DNA of 64,000 nucleotides, from contig JAHHIC010000040.1 of assembly GCA_019359035.1 (NCBI GenBank), positions 1-64,000 of the forward strand. Reading direction: 5' to 3'. Positions within the stretch are counted from its first letter, which is position 1. Each line of letters starts with the position of its first letter. Origin of the DNA: Scytonematopsis contorta HA4267-MV1 (lineage in GTDB: Bacteria; Cyanobacteriota; Cyanobacteriia; Cyanobacteriales; Nostocaceae). Shown one piece after another: positions 39,148 through 48,759 of the stretch. The translations under genes and the position numbers were made by a program. Below the pieces are notes generated by a model that worked only from the letters and a program-made list of their open reading frames with translations, made no database searches and was not told the origin of the DNA.

Positions 39148-39417
39148 CTTGTTTTTTGAGTTGAAAATTAAACTTCTATAATTGATAAAACAATTATCCT
39201 AAAACTTTTGAAATCAATTAAAATCAAACAATTCTAGGTACAAAAATGATAATACTACTAATTACGGTATTCCGATTAATGCGGCTAAAAAGAATTTATA
39301 ATTTATATGTAATTCGTATGTAATTTGCAATTAACATTGATAAGGTGGGCATTTCTCACAGATGAAATACCCACCACAGATGAATTTATGCTGAGAATCT
39401 TCACACAACAAATTAAT

Positions 39418-40386
39418 CTATAAAGTGCCGAAAGTTACACCAAGTTGTTTAAGCCATTTACGGTAGGTAACAGTAGCGCGGTCGCTAGGTAAATGATACT
39501 CAGCTTGCAAGTCGAGAGGTAAACGTAATGGTTTTTGGGATTCTACAGCGTCAACATCTTGTTCAATAATCTTATGGGTGAAACTTTTAAACTCGTTTTC
39601 TGGTACATCGTAGTTAAGGAACATCCATCTCCAGGCGTAGCACTCTTCCTCTGAAATAGGCGTAACCGTAAAGAAAATTATCATGCGCTCAGATTCTGTT
39701 CCCCTGCGTAAACAAGCAGTTAAGGGACGCAAAATATGGAAGCTTGCATGGTCAATATTTCCCTCTCCAGTCATATTCAGGTTAGCTTGCCAAGCCCCTG
39801 CTTCATCGATGTGAATGCCATCAGGTGTTAACTTTACTTTATAGCTACTTGTTTGAGCATATTCTGGGTTGCCTAAAGTCCCGTCATGGACGAAGGGAAC
39901 GTGGTTAACATCGATAAAGTTTTCAAAAGCGCGTGGAGCGCTGGAGCGGTAAAGTGCAGCATTGAAGAAAAACTTTTTGTAACCTGGTTCATCCCATTCG
40001 GGAAATCCTGGTACATCTTGTTGTGGTGTGCCCAAACAAACCCATATCATGCCGTAGCGTTCTTGGATGTGGTACATTGTGGCACAAGCCTTAGGATTGT
40101 TTAAAGCTGTTTGCTCTGGGTGAGATGGAATGTGTACGCATTTACCTTCACCGTTAAAAGCAAGACCGTGATATGGACAAACAAGCGCACCTTTATCAAT
40201 CCATCCTCGTGCAAAACTCGCTCCCCGATGGGGACAACGGTCTTCCCAAGCTACGGCTTTGTCACCACTACGCCACAAAACTACATCTTGCCCCAGCAGA
40301 CGCACCTTAAGAATTTTTTCCGGTTGTAAGTCTTGGGAACTTGCTACTACATGCCAATCGTTTTTAAGATAATCATTGCTAAACAT
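39418..40386 (-). CDS. Rieske non-haem iron oxygenase
   Basis: A 322-residue oxygenase of the vanillate demethylase/pheophorbide oxygenase-like group. The Rieske [2Fe-2S] ligands are C51-x-H53 (CPHRGASF) and C70-x2-H73 (CPYHG). The mononuclear iron site shows NFIDVNHVPFVHD with H162 and H167, and a candidate C-terminal acidic ligand in EQDVDAVE. Ferredoxin and reductase partners are not encoded nearby. It lies between trpB and the porin gene in the cluster, so it is a likely tailoring enzyme (hydroxylation, demethylation or ring cleavage of an indole-derived intermediate). No Rieske enzyme belongs to the classical staurosporine or rebeccamycin gene sets as I know them. Confidence 0.88.
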   Translation of the reverse strand: MFSNDYLKNDWHVVASSQDLQPEKILKVRLLGQDVVLWRSGDKAVAWEDRCPHRGASFARGWIDKGALVCPYHGLAFNGEGKCVHIPSHPEQTALNNPKACATMYHIQERYGMIWVCLGTPQQDVPGFPEWDEPGYKKFFFNAALYRSSAPRAFENFIDVNHVPFVHDGTLGNPEYAQTSSYKVKLTPDGIHIDEAGAWQANLNMTGEGNIDHASFHILRPLTACLRRGTESERMIIFFTVTPISEEECYAWRWMFLNYDVPENEFKSFTHKIIEQDVDAVESQKPLRLPLDLQAEYHLPSDRATVTYRKWLKQLGVTFGTL

Positions 40387-40563
40387 ATTTCAAGGCTCCT
40401 GTTTTTTGGAATTTATGCGAAACGAACACGAAAACAACTATCGTTCATCGCTAGTTATCGCCTAACTCCTCAAACCACAAAGCCTAGAAATTTAGACAAT
40501 ATTCAAAACAAGGCAGTAACTAGCAATTTGAACTTATATTAACTATGGAGAATTATTGGAAAT

Positions 40564-41799
40564 TTATGCAGGATTGAAAAATTTCGCAACAGTTTGTACA
40601 TCTTTATCACCTCTTCCAGAGCAATTAATCACAATTCGCGGACTACCCGTTAACTGCGGACAAAGTTTTGCTAAATAAGCAATTGCGTGAGATGTTTCTA
40701 ATGCGGGAATAATACCTTCCAACTGCGAAAGTAATTGAAATGCAGCCAACGCCTCTTCGTCGGTAATGCTGTAATATTCAGCACGTTTCATATCTTTCAA
40801 GAAACTATGTTCTGGTCCGACGCCTGGGTAATCTAACCCCGCACTAATAGAGTGTGCTTCGATAATTTGACCGTCGTTGTCTTGGAGTAAGTAACTCATT
40901 GCTCCGTGTAAAACACCGACGCGACCGAGTGTTAAAGTTGCTGCGTGTTTATCAGTATCAACTCCCTCACCAGCAGCTTCAATTCCAATCATGCGGACAG
41001 ATGATTCATTGATAAAATCATGGAACAGTCCAATAGCATTAGAACCACCACCCACGCAAGCAAGTAAAATATCTGGTAATCCGCCCCATTTTTCTTGGGA
41101 TTGAGCGCGAGTTTCTTTACCAATAACTGCTTGAAATTCCCGCACCATCATCGGGTAAGGATGAGGTCCTGCAACGGAACCGAGGATGTAATGAGTTGTT
41201 TCGACATTTGTCACCCAATCGCGAATTGCTTCGGATGTAGCATCCTTTAACGTTCCCGTTCCTGCTTCTACTGGACGCACTTCTGCACCCATCAACCGCA
41301 TCCGGAAGACATTTAATGCTTGTCGCTCCATGTCGTGGATACCCATGTAAATCACGCACTGCAAACCAAATCTGGCGCATACTGTAGCGGTTGCGACACC
41401 GTGCTGTCCGGCTCCTGTTTCAGCTATTATTCTTTTTTTACCCATGCGTTTAGCGAGTAAAACTTGACCTAAGGCGTTATTAATTTTATGTGCGCCTGTA
41501 TGATTTAAATCTTCCCGCTTTAAGTAAATCTGCGCTCCCGTGCCATCTGGTCGTGCGTAGTGTTGGGTTAAGCGTTCGGCAAAATAGAGAGGTGTAGCGC
41601 GTCCAACGTAATCTTTAAGTAAATTTTGTAGTTCTGCTTGAAAATCAATATCGTCGCGATATTGGTAAAATGCTGCTTCTAATTCGCTTAAAGCTGGCAT
41701 TAATGTTTCGGGAACATATTTTCCGCCAAATTGACCAAAGCGACCAAGGGGGTCTGGTTGTTGAGTCAATTGTACTGGGATGGGGGTATTTATTAGCAT
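40564..41799 (-). CDS. trpB: Tryptophan synthase beta chain
   Basis: TrpB condenses indole with serine using PLP. The conserved features are [19 protein letters not shown], the PLP lysine in [34 protein letters not shown] for the PLP phosphate and the C-terminal [10 protein letters not shown] start it at the ATG 41799 ([10 protein letters not shown], 411 aa) because the upstream extension uses TTG and is encoded by AATCCAA repeats. It directly follows trpA (gap 34 bases). It supports tryptophan supply for the cluster. Confidence 0.95.
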   Translation of the reverse strand: MLINTPIPVQLTQQPDPLGRFGQFGGKYVPETLMPALSELEAAFYQYRDDIDFQAELQNLLKDYVGRATPLYFAERLTQHYARPDGTGAQIYLKREDLNHTGAHKINNALGQVLLAKRMGKKRIIAETGAGQHGVATATVCARFGLQCVIYMGIHDMERQALNVFRMRLMGAEVRPVEAGTGTLKDATSEAIRDWVTNVETTHYILGSVAGPHPYPMMVREFQAVIGKETRAQSQEKWGGLPDILLACVGGGSNAIGLFHDFINESSVRMIGIEAAGEGVDTDKHAATLTLGRVGVLHGAMSYLLQDNDGQIIEAHSISAGLDYPGVGPEHSFLKDMKRAEYYSITDEEALAAFQLLSQLEGIIPALETSHAIAYLAKLCPQLTGSPRIVINCSGRGDKDVQTVAKFFNPA

Positions 41800-41833
41800 G
41801 ATTTTGGATTTTGGATTTGGTAAAAATTGCAAA

Positions 41834-42655
41834 TTATAAATTACGAATTAATGCTTCTGGTTGACTAATTGCTTCTTTTAAATCGACACAGAATTCTTTA
41901 ATTGCTCGTAATCCGCGATAGGGTGTAGTTTCTCCGAGACGTTGGACAAATGCGCTACCGACAATAACTGCATCCGCTCCCCATTCTTTGACTTGACGTG
42001 CTTGTTCTGGAGTAGAAATACCAAAACCAACCGCAATTGGTTTATCTGTAAAGCTACGGATTGTATTAAGTACATCTTTGACTTTGCTGTGTACCTCAGA
42101 GCGTATTCCGGTAACACCAGTAACGCTGACTAGATAAATAAAACCTCGTGATTTTTCAGCAATAGCTTTGATGCGTTCGGGGGAGCTGTTGGGAGTAACT
42201 AGTAACGTAACTTCGATTCCAGCATTATCAGCAAGCTGTAGCAAATTATCTGCTTCTTCCAAGGGTAAATCGGGTATCACTAAACCTTTGATACCAGCAA
42301 CAGCTATACGCTCTAGAAACTGCTGTACGCCTACGTTTAAAATTGGGTTGTAGTAAGTAAAGAGAATTATTGGTGATAGCAAACTGCGAGTCATGGATTG
42401 GGCCATGTCGAGGACGTTGTTTAAGCGAATTCCCTGTTTAAGAGCGCGAGTAGCAGCAGCTTGAATAACTGGACCATCAGCTAAAGGGTCAGAATAGGGA
42501 ACTCCAAGTTCAATAAAATCTGCACCGTTAATATCTAAAATTCCCAGAGCTTCTTTAGTATTTTCTAAATCAGGGTCTCCAGCAGTAATAAATGGAATTA
42601 AAGCACACTGCTTTTGGGCACGTAATTGAGTAAATTTTTCCGAAATTGATTTCAT
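41834..42655 (-). CDS. trpA: Tryptophan synthase alpha chain
   Basis: TrpA cleaves indole-3-glycerol phosphate and channels indole to TrpB. At 273 residues it has normal length, with [12 protein letters not shown], the catalytic Glu in [20 protein letters not shown], the second acid in [28 protein letters not shown] and [10 protein letters not shown]. It sits between trpC and trpB on the minus strand. The 210-base gap to trpC is filled by a heptamer repeat array. Confidence 0.96.
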   Translation of the reverse strand: MKSISEKFTQLRAQKQCALIPFITAGDPDLENTKEALGILDINGADFIELGVPYSDPLADGPVIQAAATRALKQGIRLNNVLDMAQSMTRSLLSPIILFTYYNPILNVGVQQFLERIAVAGIKGLVIPDLPLEEADNLLQLADNAGIEVTLLVTPNSSPERIKAIAEKSRGFIYLVSVTGVTGIRSEVHSKVKDVLNTIRSFTDKPIAVGFGISTPEQARQVKEWGADAVIVGSAFVQRLGETTPYRGLRAIKEFCVDLKEAISQPEALIRNL

Positions 42656-42729
42656 TGTTATTAATTAGTTGTTTTTCAGAAGTGTTTATTATTTGATAAG
42701 GGGAAAAAATAAAAAATATGCAGGATTTG

Positions 42730-42882
42730 GTAATGGGTAATGGGTAATGGGTAATGAGTAATGGGTAATGGGTAATGGGTAATGGGTAATGGGTAATGGG
42801 TAATGGGTAATAGACAATACATAATCCCAATTCCCAATTACCAATTACCAATTCCCAATTCCCAATTACCAATTCCCAATTC
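42730..42882. repeat. Heptamer repeat array (TAATGGG / CCAATTC) reaching into trpC
   Basis: About ten TAATGGG heptamers (42730-42812) are followed by CCCAATTA/CCAATTC units to 42882. The end of the array overlaps the trpC coding region: the last residues of the protein, GIGNW, and its stop codon are read from the repeat. Confidence 0.9.
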
Positions 42883-43714
42883 CCCTTATCTGTTTAACAG
42901 CGAGTTCGATATCTTCCTGTTTAACTAAAGATTCTCCAATTAATACGGCTTCTGCTCCGGCTTGCGTTACAAAACTTAAATCAGCAGGTGTATATAAACC
43001 AGATTCGCTAACGACAGTAATGTTTAAATTACTTAGTATGTGACGGCGTTTTGCAAGTAGGGATTGAGTTGTTTGTAAGTCGAGGGTAAAATCTTCGAGG
43101 TTGCGATTATTTATCCCAATTAACTGTATGTCAGTTAATGCTAATACGCGGTCGAGTTCTTCTAGGGTATGTACTTCTATTAAAGCTGTCATACCAAAAG
43201 ATTTACTCATATTCAGAAAATACTGGAGAGCTTCATCAGGTAAAATTGCTGCAATTAATAAAATAGCATCGGCTCCATTTACTCGTGCTAAATATATTTG
43301 GTAAGGGTCGATAATAAATTCTTTACAAAGTAGCGGTAATGAAACACCACTATTTCTAATTAAGCGTAAATTTTCAAAACTTCCTTGAAAGAATTTTTCA
43401 TCTGTAAGTACAGAAATACAGCTTGCTCCCCCACGTTCGTACGCTTGAGCAATTTTCACTGGGTCAAAATCAGCTCGAATTATGCCTTTACTTGGTGATG
43501 CTTTCTTGACTTCCGCAATAATGCTAGGTTTTTCGGGATTCTGTCGTAAAGCATTAAGAAAATTCCGCACTACGGGAGCAGCATTTAACTGATTTTTTAC
43601 TTCTTCTAATGGAAGTAGCTCTTTTCGGATGACAATTTCTTGCTGTTTGGATAAAACAATTTCTTCTAGAATATGATGGGGTTGAATATCGGTTGAGAGG
43701 TTGAACTTGAGCAT
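42866..43714 (-). CDS. trpC: Indole-3-glycerol phosphate synthase (cluster copy)
   Basis: A 282-residue TrpC paralogue of the gene at 1906, with [50 protein letters not shown] and VVSESGLYT. It lacks the longer N-terminus of the first copy. The neighbours trpE(G) upstream (gap 35 bases) and trpA downstream show a dedicated tryptophan operon inside the bisindole cluster. The 3' end is formed by a heptamer repeat array (GIGNW and stop). No trpF is seen in this set, so phosphoribosylanthranilate isomerase must be supplied in trans. Confidence 0.95.
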   Translation of the reverse strand: MLKFNLSTDIQPHHILEEIVLSKQQEIVIRKELLPLEEVKNQLNAAPVVRNFLNALRQNPEKPSIIAEVKKASPSKGIIRADFDPVKIAQAYERGGASCISVLTDEKFFQGSFENLRLIRNSGVSLPLLCKEFIIDPYQIYLARVNGADAILLIAAILPDEALQYFLNMSKSFGMTALIEVHTLEELDRVLALTDIQLIGINNRNLEDFTLDLQTTQSLLAKRRHILSNLNITVVSESGLYTPADLSFVTQAGAEAVLIGESLVKQEDIELAVKQIRGIGNW

Positions 43715-43749
43715 AATTTTTAATTCTCGTTGTAATTTTCGGTTATAAA

Positions 43750-45969
43750 CTACAGATTTGTTGTTACTTTCTTTTTTCTACCTTGAGCTTTTTGCTTTTT
43801 ACTTGTAAATGCTTGTACAACGTTCTTAACAATTTGCAAACCGACTCCATCGGCTAACGTCATAATAGATTCAGGATGAAATTGTACGGCAGAAATTGGT
43901 AAAGTTTTGTGTTCGATACCCATAATTACACCATCTTCTGATATAGCAGTAACTTTCAGTTCCACTGGCAGAACTTCGGGTAAAGCGTACAAAGAGTGAT
44001 ATCTACCAACTTCAAAAGATTCAGGCAAATTTGCGAATGCAATAGTATTTTTATCAACTATTGAAACGCGAGATACTTTACCGTGTTGAGGATAATCTAG
44101 AATTCCTAACTTTCCTCCATGAGCTTCGACTAGCGACTGCAATCCTAAGCACACACCAAACAGAGGTATTTCTCTTTTTTTACAAGCGTCGATAGTTTTT
44201 GTAACGCCGAAATCGCTTGGTTTTCCAGGCCCGGGAGATAAAACAACTAAATCGGGTTTTTCTGTATCAAAAAGCGATTCAGCAAAACCATGTCGTAATG
44301 TTGTCACCGTAGCACCCGTTTGCCGGATATAATTCGCGAGGGTATGTACAAAAGAATCTTCATAGTCAATCAGTAAAACTTTCTTACCTGCTGCTGGATT
44401 TGCTTCTTGGTCATCAAAGTCAGATATTTTTGATAAATCGCCACTCTTCTGATTAACTTTAAACAGTGCTTGAAATAAAGCCGCACCTTTTGTAATTGTC
44501 TCTTGAGCTTCCGCTTCTGGTTCGGAATCGTAAAGAACTGTTGCACCAACTCGCACTTGAGCGATTGAATCTTTGAGTCGGATAGTTCTTAAAATTAAAC
44601 CAGTATTCAAATTACCTTTAAAACTTAAACACCCGACTGCTCCACCATACCAACGTCTGGGACTGTGTTCGTTTTGTTCCAAAAACTGTATTGCTGAACG
44701 CTTGGGAGCACCAGTAACTGTAACTGCCCAAAGGTGTGTCAAAAATGCATCTAATGCATCAAACTCCGGTCGCAGTAATCCTTCAACATGGTCTACTGTA
44801 TGGATTAAATGGCTGTATAACTCTATTTGACGCCGACCAATTACTCTTACTGAACCTGGTTCGCATATTCGGGATTTATCATTGCGGTCTACGTCGGTAC
44901 ACATCGTTAATTCCGACTCGTCTTTGCGGGAGTTTAATAGTTTTTGAATTTGGGCTGCATCATCAATAGCTGTTGCTCCCCGACGAATTGTACCGCTAAT
45001 TGGGCAAGTTTCAACTCTTCTACCATCAACGCGGACAAACATTTCTGGAGAAGCACCAATTAAATATTCACCACCTAAATTAAAGAGAAAACCATAGGGA
45101 CTAGGGTTAATTTCTTTGAGGATACGGAATAATTCTGTTGGAGATTTTTCGCAAGCTTGATTGAAAGTTTGGCTGGGGACAACTTCAAATAAATCACCGC
45201 GTTTGAAGTAATCGAGAGCTTTTATTACTTGTTGTTCGTATTCCCCTTTTGCGTGGTCGGAGTTTTGCGTAACGCTCAATTGTTTACCCCGATAATCTAT
45301 CACCTCACCCGTACGGGGTAAATCTCTAGTGCTACCATTTTTGGTGACAAAATCATATTGCAAGCGAAATGCGCTTTGTAAGTGGTAGTCAACTACTAGT
45401 AATTCATCAGGAAGATATAAAACTAAATCGCGTTGGTCGTCAGCCCTTTCCAAAGATTTTAGCATTCGCTCGAACTGGAACACTAAATCATAGCCAAATG
45501 CACCGTAAAGTCCTAAATGCTCATCTTCTTGACTGCTAAAAGCTGATAAAATTTCGCGAACAACGCTAAAAACAGATGGTTGTCGGCTGCGTTCTTCTTC
45601 AGAAAATAAACGGTCGCTTGGTTGAATGCTACCAGTAATAGAGTTATTTTCTTTTTTTACATTTAATAAATACGTTGTATCGCTCAGAAGGTCGGAACAA
45701 TAGTTTAGCAGGACTTTTCCTCGTTCATTATGAGCGGTAATTGTGAAAGTATTATCGCGAGTAGATAATTCTAAAGGAGGATTGACAAAACCCATAGCCC
45801 ACCGCTTATAACGTCCGGGATATTCATAGCTACTTGTGAGCAAACCCCCACGCTGTGAATCCAAACGAACTAAAACTTCTTCAATTGCAACATCTATTGA
45901 TGTATTGTTGACAGAGCGAGAAACAAATATTCCACCTTTCGTTGTGTAGCAGTGAGTCTCAAAGTACAT
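43750..45969 (-). CDS. trpE: Fused anthranilate synthase TrpE(G)
   Basis: A 739-residue fusion of the aminase and glutamine amidotransferase subunits that makes anthranilate from chorismate. The TrpE half (to about 510) has [42 protein letters not shown] with [16 protein letters not shown] and TVTGAPK. The TrpG half (about 530-730) has [12 protein letters not shown] and the triad Cys607 (FGVCLGLQS), His698 and Glu700 (QFHPES). Fused TrpE(G) occurs in cyanobacteria, rhizobia and some secondary-metabolite clusters. AAGGTG precedes the ATG. It opens the trp block E-C-A-B. Confidence 0.95.
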   Translation of the reverse strand: MYFETHCYTTKGGIFVSRSVNNTSIDVAIEEVLVRLDSQRGGLLTSSYEYPGRYKRWAMGFVNPPLELSTRDNTFTITAHNERGKVLLNYCSDLLSDTTYLLNVKKENNSITGSIQPSDRLFSEEERSRQPSVFSVVREILSAFSSQEDEHLGLYGAFGYDLVFQFERMLKSLERADDQRDLVLYLPDELLVVDYHLQSAFRLQYDFVTKNGSTRDLPRTGEVIDYRGKQLSVTQNSDHAKGEYEQQVIKALDYFKRGDLFEVVPSQTFNQACEKSPTELFRILKEINPSPYGFLFNLGGEYLIGASPEMFVRVDGRRVETCPISGTIRRGATAIDDAAQIQKLLNSRKDESELTMCTDVDRNDKSRICEPGSVRVIGRRQIELYSHLIHTVDHVEGLLRPEFDALDAFLTHLWAVTVTGAPKRSAIQFLEQNEHSPRRWYGGAVGCLSFKGNLNTGLILRTIRLKDSIAQVRVGATVLYDSEPEAEAQETITKGAALFQALFKVNQKSGDLSKISDFDDQEANPAAGKKVLLIDYEDSFVHTLANYIRQTGATVTTLRHGFAESLFDTEKPDLVVLSPGPGKPSDFGVTKTIDACKKREIPLFGVCLGLQSLVEAHGGKLGILDYPQHGKVSRVSIVDKNTIAFANLPESFEVGRYHSLYALPEVLPVELKVTAISEDGVIMGIEHKTLPISAVQFHPESIMTLADGVGLQIVKNVVQAFTSKKQKAQGRKKKVTTNL

Positions 45970-46007
45970 TGTTTACACCTTAATAAGAATTTAAGTATTA
46001 ACTGAAT

Positions 46008-47639
46008 TTAGCCTAATTGGAATACAAAAGTTAATTTATCTTTTCGACCAAGACTAATTAGCAGACCGGGTTTTAGCTTGTACCAAATACCGGGCAATAC
46101 TGGATATTTGTTAATATAAGTACCGTTTGCGCTTCCCATGTCTTGGATATAGTATTCTTCGCCATCAAAACGTATTTGAGCATGAACTCTTGAGGCGAGG
46201 TTGGAGTCAGGTAAATTGGAAACATCTACTTCTGGTATATTACCGCCTTTTGGTTTACCAATAGTAATTACATCAAAATCTTCAGGAAATTCAATAATTT
46301 TATTAGTTTGTATATGTAAGAACTGTCCAAATGTTTCTTGGACTGAAGTTGCAGGTTCTGCACCAAGAGCATAAGTAGCAGCTTCCTCACCATGAGGAGT
46401 TGGTGAAACGAGAGTTTTTGCTGCGAAATTAAAGACAGTTGTTGTCAGACTATAATTAAAGATACCAAAGGAAATTACCGAAACAATAGCAGCAGCGTAA
46501 AATATAGACTCTATTCCCCAAAATCGAGTCATAATTCCCCCCAAAGCAGGTGCGAGGGTTTGTCCCCAAGATAAAATACTGGCGTTTACCGCCATAAATG
46601 CCCCGCGAGATTCTTGTGCAGAAAGACCCGCTAACAAAGCTTGGGAACAAGGAATAGATATACCTTGAGCAATACCTAGTAAAGCAATTGGAATAAACAG
46701 AAGCCAATATGTTGGAATAATGGGTAAAATTGCAAGAGTAATTGCAAATAATATAAAAGCAAGTTTAATAAGTTTAATTTCCGACAAATGTCGCAGTAAC
46801 TTTCCTAATTGAGCAGCGAACACAGCTAGCGCAATAGACATAACCGTGAGGAGAAATCCATTGTCTGCTTCGGATGTTTTAAACTTGTCTGCTGCCAAAA
46901 ATGGTATATAAGTTAAACATAAAGTTTGTAGTAAAAAGAGAGAGAATACAGCAAATAATAAACCCAAAACGTGACGATTATTAATACTATTCCATGTAGT
47001 TTTAAAATAAGAAGAGAACGAAAATTTTTCCTTTGGGCGTTGACTTTTAGGTATTCTTAATAATGTGACTGTTAACAACGCGATTGGGATAGCAAGTAGC
47101 GACAAAAAAAACGGGTATCGCCAACTAAATCCACCCAATATACCACCAGCTAAAGGAAAAATTACTCCACTAATTCCAATTAAACCGGCATTAAATGCCA
47201 TTGCCATTCCTAGCTTTCTCCCTTGATAAAGGTCGCCAATAATTGCTAGTTGTAATGGTTCTAAGCTAGCAGCACCAACACCTTGCAATAATCGTCCTCC
47301 TAACATTTGAGAAAATTGAGTCGCTAAACCGCTAAACACACCACCACCAGCAAATATTAGGAGTGAGGGAATAAGAATAACTTTTCGACCGAAACTATCT
47401 GCTAGAATTCCAAATATAGGAGTTACAATAGCACCAGGTAATTGATAGAGGGTTGCTATCCACGAAGCTTGTTCTTCTGAAACTTGGAAAGATTGTTGAA
47501 TGCTTGGTAATATTGGGTTAAGGATAATTCCCCCCATTATTCCCAACAGTGTCACCGTATTAACGATATGGAAATTTTTATCTTTAATTATGTTAGTATT
47601 AGAACTTTGTTGTTGAGGGTTTATTGTAGAATTGTTCAT
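46008..47639 (-). CDS. MFS exporter fused to a C-terminal FHA domain
   Basis: A 543-residue protein. Residues about 20-415 form a 12-helix MFS permease with NPILPSIQQSF, FGILADSFGRKVILIPSLL and LLQGVGAASLEPLQLAIIGDLY. After a roughly 30-residue linker, residues about 445-543 form an FHA domain with S483-x-x-H486 (SRVHAQI), the N505-G506 pair (GSANGTYI) and the strand pattern typical of phosphothreonine readers. The usual GR is GK here (ITIGKPKGGN). It is separated by 2 bases from the preceding membrane-protein gene. The FHA domain should lie in the cytosol and could couple export to Ser/Thr kinase signalling. Confidence 0.88.
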   Translation of the reverse strand: MNNSTINPQQQSSNTNIIKDKNFHIVNTVTLLGIMGGIILNPILPSIQQSFQVSEEQASWIATLYQLPGAIVTPIFGILADSFGRKVILIPSLLIFAGGGVFSGLATQFSQMLGGRLLQGVGAASLEPLQLAIIGDLYQGRKLGMAMAFNAGLIGISGVIFPLAGGILGGFSWRYPFFLSLLAIPIALLTVTLLRIPKSQRPKEKFSFSSYFKTTWNSINNRHVLGLLFAVFSLFLLQTLCLTYIPFLAADKFKTSEADNGFLLTVMSIALAVFAAQLGKLLRHLSEIKLIKLAFILFAITLAILPIIPTYWLLFIPIALLGIAQGISIPCSQALLAGLSAQESRGAFMAVNASILSWGQTLAPALGGIMTRFWGIESIFYAAAIVSVISFGIFNYSLTTTVFNFAAKTLVSPTPHGEEAATYALGAEPATSVQETFGQFLHIQTNKIIEFPEDFDVITIGKPKGGNIPEVDVSNLPDSNLASRVHAQIRFDGEEYYIQDMGSANGTYINKYPVLPGIWYKLKPGLLISLGRKDKLTFVFQLG

Positions 47640-47641
47640 GG

Positions 47642-48127
47642 TTAGTGGTTAGTGTTATTTGTTTTTCTCAAACCGAAAAGAAGAATAAAACAAGCTAGAA
47701 TAATAAATACGCTGATGCCCTTAACAGCTATTTCAACGCTGCTCTCCATCCAAGAAATACCAGGAGAAAGACCTTGTGCAGTAATAATAAATACCTTAGT
47801 TAAACCAAAAGCTGCACCGAGAAGCTCTCCAAGTAAACCAACATAAGCGCTGATTACCAGCATCCAAAAAGCTAATCTAGCATTGAATAGCGATAACTTC
47901 AGATTGGGAAAAATTAAACCAACAACAGCTAAAAATATTCCTTCGGTAATCCCTAGTAAATGTGTAGCAAGTCCAGCACGAGGGTTTGCGTAGAGAGGGA
48001 TAAAAAAGCCAACAATAAACCCAAGCGTACAAAGAAAAATCCCATGCCAAAGCAATCTAAGTTTAAAATCCTTGCTCTGGTTGCTATCAATAAAATTATT
48101 GCAGGTAAACGGCGAGTTAATTTCCAT
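47642..48127 (-). CDS. Membrane protein resembling styrene-oxide isomerase / hydroxylaminobenzene mutase
   Basis: A 161-residue four-helix membrane protein (helices about 29-46, 55-75, 85-108 and 133-152). RLLWHGIFLCTLGFIVGFFIP, ANPRAGLATHLLGITEGIFL and the helix-3 WMLVISAYVG resemble the StyC/Hab family, whose members rearrange epoxides or hydroxylamines and, for StyC, bind haem b through a His in a GLSAHLEG motif. His56 occupies that place; the Asn I recall in the StyC active site is Glu62 here. It overlaps nothing but is tightly coupled to MFS-FHA (gap 2). Family call from pattern memory. Confidence 0.6.
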   Translation of the reverse strand: MEINSPFTCNNFIDSNQSKDFKLRLLWHGIFLCTLGFIVGFFIPLYANPRAGLATHLLGITEGIFLAVVGLIFPNLKLSLFNARLAFWMLVISAYVGLLGELLGAAFGLTKVFIITAQGLSPGISWMESSVEIAVKGISVFIILACFILLFGLRKTNNTNH

Positions 48128-48285
48128 TTTAGCTTAAAGATGTTTCCTGTAATCGATATTGTTTTATAGGGACACAAGCCATGAAAATATGCAGGTGGAT
48201 TACAGCCTAGGTTTGAGACAATTCTAAACAAAAATTAAAGAAAAATCATCCGCAACCCGTCCTCGTATCCACCGATAATTCAAAT

Positions 48286-48311
48286 AGCCTTGGGGGATTG
48301 ATTCCAAGGCT
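48286..48311 (-). terminator. Hairpin after the peptidoglycan-binding gene
   Basis: Inverted repeat AGCCTTGG (48286-48293) / CCAAGGCT (48304-48311) lies about 30 bases after that gene's stop on the minus strand. The following T-run is weak, so it may only attenuate. Confidence 0.5.
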
Positions 48312-48338
48312 TTGAGTGGGTCGAGAAATTAATTCTCG

Positions 48339-48557
48339 TTATCCAAGAGCGACACCAAGTTGTCTACCAGTTTGAGGTCCAACAACTCCATCAACAGTCA
48401 AGTTATGTTTTTGTTGAAACTGTTTAACGGCATTTTCGGTAGAATCATCGAAATTACCATTCACTGCAACTTGATATCCTAGTCGAGTTAAGTCTCCTTG
48501 TAAGCGTTCTACATCTTGACCGGAAACACCGTGTTGTAAAGTAGGCATTTGAGACAT
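48339..48557 (-). CDS. Stand-alone peptidoglycan-binding domain protein
   Basis: A 72-residue PG_binding_1 domain: LQHGVSGQDVERLQGDLTRL, GNFDDSTENAVKQFQQKH and VDGVVGPQTGRQLG, the complete three-helix unit. There is no signal peptide, so how it would reach the wall is unclear. It sits between a P450 and the isomerase-like gene, with 200-base gaps on both sides and its own hairpin, and may be a bystander in the cluster. Confidence 0.85.
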   Translation of the reverse strand: MSQMPTLQHGVSGQDVERLQGDLTRLGYQVAVNGNFDDSTENAVKQFQQKHNLTVDGVVGPQTGRQLGVALG

Positions 48558-48759
48558 TGTTTTTTCTCCTTTTTGTTTGATATTGTTTGATTTTGTGAGG
48601 ACTTACACTGGAATTAGGGAAAAACCCAACCACTAAGGGACGAAGGACACTAAGAAGTAAGAGTTTGAGAGGTGTTTTGTGTAAGCCCTTACTTTTATAT
48701 AGCGTTGGAAGTTTGAGAAATATGCAGGTCTTCCGCAGAGTTGTTGAGTAGGTGGAGAA

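Noticed and set aside
42570-42872. 100-codon ORF upstream of trpA
   Set aside because: It translates the TAATGGG heptamer array (repeated YPLPITH units) and overlaps trpA.
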